Below, piece after piece: positions 1 through 7,570 of a stretch of 64,000 bases of DNA. Source of the DNA: Fodinibacter sp963834965. GTDB lineage: Bacteria; Actinomycetota; Actinomycetes; Actinomycetales; Dermatophilaceae. The notes below the pieces were generated by a model. The model saw only the letters and a list, made by a program, of their open reading frames with translations, searched no databases and was not told where the DNA came from. The stretch covers positions 224,597-288,596 of the forward strand of contig CAWIEI010000035.1 in NCBI GenBank assembly GCA_963834965.1, read 5' to 3'. Each line of letters begins with the position of its first letter. The stretch's first letter is position 1. Both the position numbers and the translations under genes were made by a program.

Positions 1-123
1 GGTGCGCTTGGCCACGCTGCTCGGGCGCACGCTGTCGGTGAGCACGTCGACGTCCTCGCTCAGCCGGCCACGGGTGCGGTCGATCTCGGCGCGGATGGCC
101 TCGGGGTCATTGGTGGTGGTCAT
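1..123 (-). CDS. DUF3618 domain protein, N-terminal 41 codons, cut by window edge
   Basis: The reading frame opens with ATG at 121-123 and runs off the left edge. The visible residues contain PEAIRAEIDRTRGRLSEDVD followed by LTDSVRPSSVAKRT, the N-terminal signature of the actinobacterial DUF3618 family: short envelope-associated proteins of unknown function that usually follow a Holin-X gene. Its ATG overlaps the TGA of the upstream holin gene (ATGA at 120-123), so it is the third gene of a translationally coupled operon. Family assignment rests on the motif and the gene order. The C-terminal part is not visible. Confidence 0.85.
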   Translation of the reverse strand, partial: MTTTNDPEAIRAEIDRTRGRLSEDVDVLTDSVRPSSVAKRT

Positions 124-578
124 CGGGTCTCGTGTCCTTTCAGTGCCTCGGGAATGTCCTTGCTGGTGTCCACGGTGCGCGGCGCGAGCGGCGTGACCTG
201 CTTCATCCGGGTGCGGCCCATCGCGGCCATGACGCCGGCTGCGGCCGCCCAGAGCACGCCGACGAGCAGTGCCGACCAGCCCAGGCTGTCGAACAGGTCG
301 CCCAGGGCCCACCAGAGGGCGAGCGACAGGAAGATCAGCGCAAGGTGTCCCGCGACCCCGGCCCCGGCGAACATGCCGCCGGCCGCCTTGGCGTGGTCCG
401 CGGTCTCCCGCAGCTCGGCCTTGGCGAGCTCGACCTCCTGGCGCAGCAGGGCCGACAGGTCGGTCGTGATGTCGCCGAGCACCTCACCCACCGATCGCAG
501 GGAGGGGTCGGGCAGGTCGCCCCGGGTGTCGCCACCGTTGGTGGCGCCGGGGGTGCGCAGCCGCTGCTGCTCGGTCAT
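120..578 (-). CDS. Phage holin family / Holin-X (superfamily III) membrane protein
   Basis: A 152-aa protein. An amphipathic helix (about residues 35-65, with LRQEVELAKAELRE) is followed by two hydrophobic segments at about 70-92 and 98-118. This is the layout of the actinobacterial Holin-X/DUF1469-like family, small membrane proteins next to DUF3618 genes and not part of a prophage. Role unknown; envelope stress is a common suggestion. The start ATG overlaps the preceding stop (ATGA at 575-578) and its stop overlaps the DUF3618 start, so the three genes should be one transcript. The family call is secure; the name holin does not imply lysis. Confidence 0.85.
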   Translation of the reverse strand: MTEQQRLRTPGATNGGDTRGDLPDPSLRSVGEVLGDITTDLSALLRQEVELAKAELRETADHAKAAGGMFAGAGVAGHLALIFLSLALWWALGDLFDSLGWSALLVGVLWAAAAGVMAAMGRTRMKQVTPLAPRTVDTSKDIPEALKGHETR

Positions 579-1435
579 CGGTTCCCTCGCAGGGAGTCGT
601 CGCTCTCGGCGGTGAGGATGCCGTCGTCGTCGATCGGGGTCGCAGTGCCGTCGGGCGCGAAGGGCTGGCTGGTGCGTGATGCGCCGGGGAGCTCGTCACC
701 GGGCACGGCGGAGCCGCCCTCGACCACGGTGGCCGGGGTGGCACCGGGGGTGACGGGGGTCGCCGCAGTGGTGGATGCCGTGGGGCCGGTTGCGGTCGGC
801 ATGCCGGTTCCGCCGTTGGTCGCCCCCCTGGTGCCCTCGCCGTAGCCACCCGTGGTGCCTGCGGCGTAGCCGGTGCTGCCGTAGGTCGAGCCGCCGTTGG
901 TGACGGCGAACTGGACGCCCGTGGGTCCCCCGACACCGTTGCTCGAGGAGTCGTCGGAGTCGCGAGCCTCGTCGGCCAGGCTGCGGCTCAGCCGCCCGGC
1001 GAGCACACCGACCCCCGCCGCGATCGCGAGGAAGGTGCCCGGACGCTGGCGGGCGAAGCTGCGTGCCTCGTCGAGCAGGCTGCCGGGGTCGCGCTGGTCG
1101 AGCCAGGTCGCGGCATCCCCCGCCCGGCGGGCGACGTCGTCGACCAGCCCACGCGCCATGCCGTCCTGGTCCGCGGAGCCGGCCATCGAGCCGAGCTGGT
1201 CGGCCAGCTCACGCAGGCTGCCTGCCACGCGGGTCTGCTGGGTGGCCGCCTGGTCGGTGAGGTCCCGGCGGGTCTGGCTCCACAGCTGCCGCACCTGGTC
1301 GGTCGCCTCGCGGGTGACCTGCTTGGCCTCCTGCCCTGCGGTCTGCGCGACGTCCCCCGCTGCCTGCTTGGTCTCGTGTCCTACGGTGCCCGCTCGGTCC
1401 GCGGGGGTCTGCGGAGTGGTCGTCTGGGTCTCCAT
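575..1435 (-). CDS. Helical membrane-associated stress-type protein, first gene of the Holin-X operon
   Basis: A 286-aa protein. Residues 1-120 are polar, Ala/Gln/Glu-rich and helical, with a pattern of short repeats (KQAAGDVAQTAGQEAKQVT) like LEA or apolipoprotein-type amphipathic helices. A single hydrophobic stretch follows at about 132-150 (TFLAIAAGVGVLAGRLSRSL), then a low-complexity Gly/Thr/Pro/Ala tail from about 165 to 286. The ATG at 1435 has a GAGAGGAC ribosome site. A SigB/SigF-type promoter (1488-1514) lies 52 nt upstream, suggesting induction by stress or stationary phase. Similar proteins often precede Holin-X genes in actinobacteria; the molecular role is unknown. Confidence 0.8.
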   Translation of the reverse strand: METQTTTPQTPADRAGTVGHETKQAAGDVAQTAGQEAKQVTREATDQVRQLWSQTRRDLTDQAATQQTRVAGSLRELADQLGSMAGSADQDGMARGLVDDVARRAGDAATWLDQRDPGSLLDEARSFARQRPGTFLAIAAGVGVLAGRLSRSLADEARDSDDSSSNGVGGPTGVQFAVTNGGSTYGSTGYAAGTTGGYGEGTRGATNGGTGMPTATGPTASTTAATPVTPGATPATVVEGGSAVPGDELPGASRTSQPFAPDGTATPIDDDGILTAESDDSLRGNR

Positions 1436-1487
1436 GAGTACCCCGTCCTCTCGTCAGGCCGTCGTCGGTCGACGGCGTGAGGGGGGC

Positions 1488-1514
1488 GTACCCGGGACCC
1501 CGTACGACGAAACC
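1488..1514 (-). promoter_or_regulatory. SigB/SigF-type promoter of the Holin-X operon
   Basis: Read on the minus strand: GGTTTC (1514-1509), 15 nt, then GGGTAC (1493-1488). This matches the GTTT-N15/16-GGGTA consensus of SigF/SigB-type sigma factors in mycobacteria and Streptomyces. It is the best match in the window and sits 52 nt before the ATG. A sigma factor of this class is encoded at 5320-6144. Confidence 0.65.
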
Positions 1515-1564
1515 TTCTCCGGCAGTGCGGAAGTGGTGCAGGCCGGGCTGCGCGCCGAGCGGTG

Positions 1565-2341
1565 TCAGACCGCGCGCGCCGGCTTCCGTGGGACGGCCCG
1601 CTGCTGGTGCACGGCCAGGATGCCGGTGTCAGCCACCTCGCTCGCGACCTCGGCCAGCTTGCGGTTCGTGTGCTGGCTCGCGGCACGCAGCACGTCGAAC
1701 GCCGCGTCGCGGGAGATGCCGTGCTGCTGCATCAGGATGCCCATGGCCACCCCGATCTCGCGGTTGCTCTCCAGCCCTCGGAGCAGGTTGGTCGCCCGGC
1801 CGCGGGCCAGAGCCGCAGTGACGAGCAGCGACCCGTGGCTCGCGAGCACCAGGCCCATGCCGGCCGCCCGCTCGTCGAACGCGTCGCGCCGGCACGAGTA
1901 GATGGTCAGCGCCGCCACCACCTCCGGCTCGCCGAGCAGGGTGAACCGCTGCCACAGCACACTCGACACCCCGAGCTCGTCGTGCACGGCTCGCCCCCAG
2001 CGCGGCCAGCGTCCCTCCGACCCGACGGCACCGGTGACGTAGACCGGGTCGTGGAACGCGGCATCCGTGCCGGGACCGGCCCCCGGCTCGAGCTGCAACC
2101 GGTCGGCGAGCCGCGCGGCCTCGTCGGTGGCGGCCTCGGTCGTCAGGCGGCTGCGCCGGCGCAGCGTGAGGCTGGCACTGTCGGCCCCGGGCACGTGGGC
2201 CACGGCGATCCGCACGAGCTCATCGAACGCCGGCCCACCGTCTCCCTCACTCGCCCGGCCGGCCAAGGGGCGAAGCGCGTCTGCGAGCACCAGCAGGGGG
2301 TTGGCGTCGTTGGTGCCACGGTCGACCTGCACGGCTCGCAC
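1565..2341 (-). CDS. GAF-ANTAR domain regulator 1
   Basis: A 258-aa protein. A GAF-like sensor domain spans about residues 40-185 (ITIYSCRRDAF and GLVLASHGSLL are GAF-ANTAR landmarks). A C-terminal ANTAR helix bundle follows at about 190-245 (NREIGVAMGILMQQHGISRD, then AASQHTNRKLAEVA). ANTAR domains bind paired hairpins in nascent RNA and prevent termination; the GAF part senses an unknown ligand or phosphorylation. GTG at 2341 is chosen because GGGAGG lies 4 nt upstream; GTG at 2332 is an alternative. It is divergent from the SDR gene at 2580. The upstream in-frame extension is low-complexity Arg/Gly and unlikely to be translated. Confidence 0.85.
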   Translation of the reverse strand: MRAVQVDRGTNDANPLLVLADALRPLAGRASEGDGGPAFDELVRIAVAHVPGADSASLTLRRRSRLTTEAATDEAARLADRLQLEPGAGPGTDAAFHDPVYVTGAVGSEGRWPRWGRAVHDELGVSSVLWQRFTLLGEPEVVAALTIYSCRRDAFDERAAGMGLVLASHGSLLVTAALARGRATNLLRGLESNREIGVAMGILMQQHGISRDAAFDVLRAASQHTNRKLAEVASEVADTGILAVHQQRAVPRKPARAV

Positions 2342-2471
2342 GAGGCCTCCCCTCTCCGGCGACGACGCGTGAGGGCGTCCCCCACGTCCGTCCCCAGTAT
2401 GACGCCGGCTGCCGCTGATGCCGCCCGACCGACCTTCGACAACCAGCGCTCGACCGCCGCCGCGTCGCCGC

Positions 2472-2497
2472 GAATGCCCCCCACGACCGCCGGGTAG
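2472..2497 (+). promoter_or_regulatory. Weak SigB/SigF-type promoter upstream of the SDR gene
   Basis: GAAT at 2472-2475, 16 nt, GGGTAG at 2492-2497, ending 82 nt before the SDR start. It fits the relaxed GNNT-N14/16-GGGTA consensus of streptomycete SigB but lacks the GTTT of the strong sites. The rest of the 238-nt divergent gap (2342-2579) shows no other clear element. Confidence 0.35.
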
Positions 2498-2579
2498 GGA
2501 ATCGGCGCCGGCACAGCGGCACGTTCGGCTGCACCGGCATCCGAGCAGTGGCACTCCCCCGCCAGCGAGAGGACAGCCC

Positions 2580-3434
2580 ATGAGCCAGCGCACCGTCGAG
2601 GTTCCCGCCCAGCAGCAGGAGTGGCCGGGCAGCGACGCCGAGCTCACCCCACCGGCGGACCACGGCGCCGAGTCGTGGACCGGGCGCGACCGGCTCCGGG
2701 GCAAGCGTGCCGTGGTCACCGGCGGCGACTCCGGCATCGGCCGCGCCGTGGCGATCGCGTTCGCGCGCGAGGGTGCGGAGGTCGTCATCACCCACCTGCC
2801 CGAGGAGGAGGATGACGCGCGCGCCACCGCAGCACTCGCCGGCGCGGACAGCCGGGTCGTGCTGCACGCCGCCGACCTGCGCACCGCGCAGGCCAATCAC
2901 GAGCTCGCCGAGCGGGCCGTGGCCGAGCTCGGCGGCGTCGACGTGCTGGTGTGCAACGCGGCCTTCCAGATGGCCCAGGAGGACCTGGCGCACTTCGCTC
3001 CCGAACAGCTCGAGCGCACCTTCGCCACCAACGTGCTCGGTCCGTTCTGGCTGGTGCAGGCCCTGGTGTCGCAGCTCGCCGACGGTGGCAGCGTCATCGT
3101 CACCACGTCGGTGCAGGCCTACTCCCCCTCCGACAACCTGATCGACTACGCGGCAACGAAGGCGGCCCTGAACAACCTCGTCGTCAACCTGGCCCAGGAC
3201 CTCGGCCCTCAGGGCATCCGGGTCAACGCCGTTGCACCTGGCCCGATCTGGACGCCCCTCATCCCGGCGACGATGGCTCCGGAGAAGGTCGAGGGCTTCG
3301 GCTCCGACACCCCGCTGGGCCGCCCGGGTCAGCCCGTCGAGGTGGCCGCCGCCTACGTGTTCCTGGCCTCCGACGAGGCGAGCTACGTCTCGGGCACCGT
3401 CCTCGGTGTCACCGGGGGCAAGCCGGTCTTCTGA
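2580..3434 (+). CDS. Short-chain dehydrogenase/reductase, YghA/YhdF-like with N-terminal extension
   Basis: A 284-aa NAD(P)-dependent oxidoreductase. A polar N-terminal arm (about 40 residues) precedes the Rossmann core: the cofactor loop TGGDSGIGRA at about 46-55, CNAAF in the NNAG position, catalytic Ser in TTSVQAYSPSDN, and YAATK as the Tyr-x-x-x-Lys pair, ending with SYVSGTVLGVTGG. The extension and length match the general-stress SDR branch (YghA, YhdF, GSP39-like). Substrate is not readable from sequence. ATG at 2580 follows GAGAGGA. The gene sits among GAF-ANTAR regulators downstream of a weak stress-type promoter, consistent with a stress-response role. Confidence 0.88.
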   Translation: MSQRTVEVPAQQQEWPGSDAELTPPADHGAESWTGRDRLRGKRAVVTGGDSGIGRAVAIAFAREGAEVVITHLPEEEDDARATAALAGADSRVVLHAADLRTAQANHELAERAVAELGGVDVLVCNAAFQMAQEDLAHFAPEQLERTFATNVLGPFWLVQALVSQLADGGSVIVTTSVQAYSPSDNLIDYAATKAALNNLVVNLAQDLGPQGIRVNAVAPGPIWTPLIPATMAPEKVEGFGSDTPLGRPGQPVEVAAAYVFLASDEASYVSGTVLGVTGGKPVF

Positions 3435-3464
3435 CCAGGAGCAGCCGGGGCGCGCCCACAGAGA

Positions 3465-3491
3465 AGGTGTGCGGCGACGGCACGGGGGTAG
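3465..3491 (+). promoter_or_regulatory. Probable SigB/SigF-type promoter of GAF-ANTAR gene 2
   Basis: GGTGTG at 3466-3471, 14 nt, GGGTAG at 3486-3491, about 68 nt before the GTG start at 3559. GGTGTG also occurs as the -35 half at 21132, which supports it as a local variant. Confidence 0.45.
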
Positions 3492-3558
3492 GGCGGCACA
3501 CACGCAGGCCACACGGTGTGCGGAGCACCCATCGACCGTCGATCAACAGGAGGTACAC

Positions 3559-4263
3559 GTGCAGCCACTACCGGAGACGGCCGCCGCCCTGGCCGCCCTC
3601 GCCGTCGCGACCGACGACAGGGACGACGCCCTCGTCGAGGAGTTCGACCACGCGGCGGCGACGACCCGGCGGATCGCTCCCGAGTGCGTGGGGCTCACGC
3701 TGACCTTCGTGCAGGACGGTGTCTCCTTCACCTGGGTGGCGACCGACCTCGACTCCGCGGCCCTGGACGCCATCCAGTACCTCGAGGGCGGTCCCTGCGT
3801 CGCGGCCGTGACGCAGGGGTCCGTTGTCACCGACTCCGATGACGACCCGGTCGACGAGCGTGCGTGGCAGGCCTTCGCCCAGGCCAGCGCCCGGGCCGGG
3901 GTGTCGAGCACGCTGTCGATCCCCCTGATGACCTCGGACCTGGTGTACGGGGGGTTGAACCTCTACGGCAGCACGTCCAGCGCCTTCGATGGGCACCACG
4001 AGGAGCTCGCGGCCCTCTACGGCGGGTGGGCCGGTGGTGCGGTGACCAACGCCGACCTGACCTTCACCACGTTGGCCCGGGCGAGAACTGCGCCACGGGT
4101 GCTCGCGGACGCCACGAGCAGCAACGTCGCGGTGGGGCTGCTGATGGCCGCGCACGGCGTTCCGGAGGCGACCGCCCGTCACCTGCTGAGCGAGGCGGCG
4201 GCGCGGGCCGGGGTGTCCGTTGGCCGGGTGGCAGACATCCTGCTCGACACCCGGCTGCCCTAG
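3559..4263 (+). CDS. GAF-ANTAR-like regulator 2 (divergent ANTAR)
   Basis: A 234-aa protein. A GAF-like domain spans about residues 15-165 (landmarks LTFVQDGVSFTWVATDLD, GGPCVAAV, STLSIPL, YGGLNLY). A shorter C-terminal helical part (NVAVGLLMAAHGVPEATARH, then AAARAGVSVGRVADILL) has the ANTAR register but lacks the usual Arg-Asn-Arg-Lys stretch, so RNA binding is less certain than in its two neighbours. GTG at 3559 is chosen for the AGGAGG 8 nt upstream. Its TAG and the TAG of the convergent gene share the palindrome CTAG at 4260-4263. Confidence 0.8.
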   Translation: MQPLPETAAALAALAVATDDRDDALVEEFDHAAATTRRIAPECVGLTLTFVQDGVSFTWVATDLDSAALDAIQYLEGGPCVAAVTQGSVVTDSDDDPVDERAWQAFAQASARAGVSSTLSIPLMTSDLVYGGLNLYGSTSSAFDGHHEELAALYGGWAGGAVTNADLTFTTLARARTAPRVLADATSSNVAVGLLMAAHGVPEATARHLLSEAAARAGVSVGRVADILLDTRLP

Positions 4264-5087
4264 TCCCGCGTCGGCTCGTGGTCGGCGGCTCCCGGGGCCG
4301 GACCGGTCGGTCGCGCTCCTCGGGCACCTCCCGAGCGCCCGAGCGGAGCCTCGAGCAGTGCCACGTCACCGGTCTCGGCAACCGTGGCGGCGACCTCGGC
4401 GACGGTCATCGCCCGCTGCTGGCCGGCCAGGCGCAGCAGGGCGAACGCCTGGTCGCGGGTGAGCCGGTGGCGGTACATCAGCACGCCCATGGCCACCCCG
4501 ACCTCGCGGTTGGTCTGCAACGAGCCCGCGAGGTCAGCCGCCACGTCGCGCGCGATCACCGCCGACAACAACAGCGAACCGTGGGTGGCCAGCACGACCC
4601 CCAGGTGCAGCGACTGCTCGTCGAACGCGCCGACCTCGGTGGAGTAGACGTTGAGACTGGCGATGGCGGCCTGCTCGACCTCGAGCAGCAACCGGTAGGC
4701 CAGCACACTGCGCACCCCGAGGTCGGCGGCCACCCGCGGCCCCCACTCCCCCCACCGGGTGTCGGCGGCCACGTCTTCGCTGAGGTTGGCCGTGTCCTCG
4801 AGCACCGCGTCCACACACGGTCCACGCCCCAGCTGGTACTGCAGCACGTCGGCGCGCAGGGCCAGGTCGTGTGTCGACGCCCTGGTGTCGAAGCGGCCCC
4901 GCGACAGCACCGTCAGGCTCACCGCCTCGGCGCCGGGGATGGCCTCCAAGGTCGCCCGAGTCAGCCGCTCCAGAGGCTCCCCACCGAGGTCGTCGACCCG
5001 GCGGGTCACGGCATCCAGGGCGTCGGCGAGGTCACGCAGCTCCAATGACCGACCTTCCACGGCATCCGCGGACGACTGACCCGTCAT
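4260..5087 (-). CDS. GAF-ANTAR domain regulator 3
   Basis: A 275-aa protein. The GAF domain (about 40-180) contains LGRGPCVDAV, WGEWGPRVAADLGVRSVLAY, NVYSTEVGAFDEQS and GVVLATHGSLL. The ANTAR domain (about 185-245) contains NREVGVAMGVLMYRHRLTRD and FALLRLAGQQRAMTVAEVA. Expected role: ligand- or stress-responsive transcription antitermination. ATG at 5087 has AGGAGG 7 nt upstream; the longer in-frame extension has no such site. A near-perfect SigB/SigF-type promoter (5122-5148) precedes it and the sigma gene diverges on the other side, so this looks like a regulated partner of that sigma factor. Confidence 0.87.
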   Translation of the reverse strand: MTGQSSADAVEGRSLELRDLADALDAVTRRVDDLGGEPLERLTRATLEAIPGAEAVSLTVLSRGRFDTRASTHDLALRADVLQYQLGRGPCVDAVLEDTANLSEDVAADTRWGEWGPRVAADLGVRSVLAYRLLLEVEQAAIASLNVYSTEVGAFDEQSLHLGVVLATHGSLLLSAVIARDVAADLAGSLQTNREVGVAMGVLMYRHRLTRDQAFALLRLAGQQRAMTVAEVAATVAETGDVALLEAPLGRSGGARGARPTGPAPGAADHEPTRD

Positions 5088-5121
5088 GGGAATCCCTCCT
5101 GGTTCGACACCGTCTCGGGCC

Positions 5122-5148
5122 GTACCCCGCGGCGGTGGGTGGCAAACA
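5122..5148 (-). promoter_or_regulatory. SigB/SigF-type promoter of GAF-ANTAR gene 3
   Basis: Minus strand: TGTTTG (5148-5143), 15 nt, GGGTAC (5127-5122), i.e. GTTT-N16-GGGTAC, the same spacing as the site at 1488-1514. It ends 34 nt before the ATG at 5087. Confidence 0.65.
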
Positions 5149-5319
5149 CGGTGATCGAGCACACCCGGGGCGTCGGAGAGGAAGTCGTGCGGTCCTTAAC
5201 CCCTATGGGCGTCGTCCCCGTGAGACGTTTTACATCTCCCCGGTTGATCCAACCAGTCGTCTTCCTCGGGACACTTGGTCCAACAGCGGTGCCATCCCTC
5301 TCCAGCAAGGACGAGCTTC

Positions 5320-6144
5320 ATGGCACCCTCGACCATCCCCGCCACGCACCACGACCACACGGCATCCCGGGCCGATCTCGACACCGAGGTCGACGCCCTC
5401 GCCGCTGAGCTGGCCGACGAGACCGACCCCGCTCGACGTTCCCGGCTCGTCGAGCAGATCGTGATCCAGATGCTCCCCCTCGCCGACGGCTTGGCGATGC
5501 GCTACAGCGGTCGGGGCGTCGAGACCGACGACCTGCTCCAGGTGGCCCGCACGGCCCTGGTCAAGGCGGTCGACCGCTACCGCCCCGGTGCCGGGCCGGG
5601 CTTCGCAGCCTTCGCGCACCCCACCATCTCCGGCGAGCTCAAGCGCTGGTTCCGTGACCACGGCTGGGCCGTGCGCCCGCCCCGGCGGATCCAGGAGCTG
5701 CGCGCCGGGCTGGTCGTCGAGGAGGAGCGCCTGCGGCACACGCTCAACCGCGACCCCCGCGACACCGAGCTCGCCAGCGTGCTGGGGGTCTCGGTCGACG
5801 AGGTCGATGAAGCCCGCGGGGTCTCTGCCGGCTACCACGCCGTGTCGCTCGACGCCCCGACGTCGGCCGGCACCAACCTCGCCGACCACCTGCTGGTCGC
5901 CGGCAGCCACGCGGGCGCCATCGAGGTGCGCGACGCCCTGCGCCACGCCGTCGCAGGGCTCACCGAGCGCCAGCGCCTCGTGCTGCGGCTGCGCTACGTC
6001 GACGAGCTGACCCAGGGCGAGATCGGGGAGCACATCGGGGTCAGCCAGATGCAGGTCTCCCGCATCCTGCGCGGCATCGTCCAGCGACTCCGGTGCGAGT
6101 TGCTTGCCGACGACGAGCGTGAGGCGCACGACTCCGCAGCCTGA
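5320..6144 (+). CDS. SigB/SigF-family RNA polymerase sigma factor (sigma-70 group 3)
   Basis: A 274-aa sigma factor. Region 2 lies at about 50-120 (YSGRGVETDDLLQVARTALV, FAAFAHPTISGELKRWFRD). A degenerate region 3 follows (PRRIQELRAGL, RDPRDTELASVLGVSVDEV). The region 4 helix-turn-helix is at about 205-255 (LTERQRLVLRLRY, ELTQGEIGEHIGVSQMQVSR). GELKR and the overall length match the SigB/F/G stress and developmental group. ATG at 5320 follows AAGGACGAG; the upstream in-frame ATG lacks a site. No RsbW/RsbV-type anti-sigma pair is adjacent; GAF-ANTAR regulators occupy the flank instead. It is the natural reader of the GTTT-N16-GGGTA promoters nearby. I saw no such promoter in front of its own gene. 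Confidence 0.88.
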   Translation: MAPSTIPATHHDHTASRADLDTEVDALAAELADETDPARRSRLVEQIVIQMLPLADGLAMRYSGRGVETDDLLQVARTALVKAVDRYRPGAGPGFAAFAHPTISGELKRWFRDHGWAVRPPRRIQELRAGLVVEEERLRHTLNRDPRDTELASVLGVSVDEVDEARGVSAGYHAVSLDAPTSAGTNLADHLLVAGSHAGAIEVRDALRHAVAGLTERQRLVLRLRYVDELTQGEIGEHIGVSQMQVSRILRGIVQRLRCELLADDEREAHDSAA

Positions 6145-6187
6145 CGTCGCGAGCCGGTCCGGCTACACGATCGCCTCGGGTCGGGGT

Positions 6188-6214
6188 GGGTTTCCGAGCC
6201 GAGCCGGTGGGTAA
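6188..6214 (+). promoter_or_regulatory. SigB/SigF-type promoter upstream of the broken ABC transporter locus
   Basis: GTTT at 6190-6193, 15 nt, GGGTAA at 6209-6214. It drives toward the lipoprotein start at 6273. Because the downstream genes are broken, it may now be a relic or may drive only the truncated lipoprotein. Confidence 0.4.
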
Positions 6215-6272
6215 CTGGCCCCATGCCCACTGCTCGGAAGACCTCCGGTGGGGACCGACCGAGTGAGCGACC

Positions 6273-6620
6273 ATGAGGAAGGCCTTGGGGGTGGCGGTGC
6301 TGCTGCCCGTCGCACTGGTGGCGGGGTGCGCAGGAGTCGGCGGGTCCGATGGCGGCGGGGGTGACAACGGGGGCAACGGTGGTTCGGGGTCGTCGAGCTG
6401 GTCGGGCACACTCAGCGGCGCGCTCCCCACGATGGGTTTCGGTGGCGGTGGCGAGGTCGGCACCTCCCGAGTGGCCGGGTTCAAGGCGGCGGCGCCCGAC
6501 GTGAAGGTCACCATCAACAAGGGCGACTTCGACGCGCAGCAGTTCCTCACCGCGGTGTCGAGCGGCAACCCGCCCGACTTGGGCTACATGATGAGTACTC
6601 CTGTCGTCCAGGGCATTCCA
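6273..6620 (+). pseudogene. Sugar ABC transporter substrate-binding lipoprotein, truncated
   Basis: The first about 110 codons of a carbohydrate-type binding protein: lipoprotein signal with lipobox LVAGC (Cys19), a Gly/Ser-rich linker, then PDVKVTINKGDFDAQQFLTA and GNPPDLGYM, the typical start of the mature domain. Normally about 400 residues follow. Here the frame runs on into the N-terminus of a MalG-like permease, so most of this gene and probably a MalF-type permease were lost in one deletion near 6595-6640. The hybrid frame stays open to 7427 but cannot encode a working binding protein. The ATG and promoter (6188-6214) are intact. Confidence 0.75.
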
Positions 6621-6639
6621 CCGGTCGGTGGTGGCGGTG

Positions 6640-7546
6640 AGCATGGCCCGGCCAGCACTCGGGCGCCGGCCGAGGTCGCCCCGCTCGAGGGCGACGGCCC
6701 CGCGGGCCGCGACCGCGACAGGGTGCGGTCCTGGGTCTGGCGCGGCCTCTACCTGGCGGTGCTGTTCATCGCCACCATGGCGTTCGTCTACCCGCTGGTT
6801 GGTGTCGGCGTCCCTGAAGCCCAAGTCGCAGGTGTTCGACAACCGGCTCGTTCCCGAGACGGTGCAGTGGTCGAACTTCGCCGCAGTGTGGGATGCCGGG
6901 CCGGTGCTGCGCTGGCTGTTCAACTCCGTGACCGTCGGCCTGATGGCCGCCACCGCGGTCACGCTCTCGAGCGCCCTGATCGCCTTCGGGTTCGCCTACT
7001 TCCGGTTTCGCTACCGCAACCTGCACTTCGGGCTGGTGCTCGCCACGATGATGCTGCCCGGCGCGGTGACGATGATCCCCGTCTACCTGATCTGGAACCA
7101 GGTGGGGATGATCGACACCCAGGTGCCGCTGTGGGCCCAGAACCTGTTCGGCTCGGCCTTCTACATCTTCTTGCTGCGGCAGTTCTTCCTCGGCATCCCG
7201 CGCGAGCTGTTCGAGGCCGCGCGGGTCGACGGGGCGTCGTCCCTGAGGATGTTCCGCGCCATCGCTCTGCCGCTGGCCCGCCCGGCGCTCGTCATCGTGT
7301 TCGTGTTCGAGCTGCAGGCCAGCTGGTCGGACCTGATGAAACCGCTGATCTACCTGCAGACCCCCGACTACTTCACGATGCCGCGTGGCCTGAAGTCGAT
7401 CGTCGACGCGTTCGCGCTGTCCGGTGAGTACCACTGGAAGATCGCCATGGCGGCCACCCTCATCGCGACGATCCCGATGATCATCATTCGAATTCACTCA
7501 GCGCTACGTGCTCGACGGCATCGCCACGAGCGCCAAGCAGGGCTGA
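6640..7546 (+). pseudogene. MalG-type sugar ABC transporter permease, frameshifted
   Basis: The sequence encodes almost all of a carbohydrate ABC permease: YLAVLFIATMAFVYPL, VSASLKPKSQVF, the first periplasmic loop, and the EAA loop ELFEAARVDGASSLRMFRAI with its family-typical EAAxxDGA. The frame changes at about 6793 (after FVYPLV) and again at about 7490, next to an EcoRI-like GAATTC; the true C-terminus RYVLDGIATSAKQG reads in another frame to TGA at 7544-7546. No ATPase or second permease is nearby. The gene is dead unless the indels are sequencing errors. Confidence 0.78.
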
Positions 7547-7570
7547 GCCGCTGTCCTGAGGGGTGCCGGA

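Noticed and set aside
120..578. Prophage lysis gene (holin)
   Set aside because: No endolysin or phage genes nearby; gene order matches the chromosomal Holin-X/DUF3618 operon.
132..845. Plus-strand 237-aa frame opposite the Holin-X and helical-protein genes
   Set aside because: Arg/Gly/Pro/Val-rich antisense shadow; the minus strand carries recognisable families with coupled starts.
5199..5319. Autoregulatory SigB/SigF promoter in front of the sigma gene
   Set aside because: I found GTTTTAC at 5227 but no GGGTA at the right distance; not supportable.
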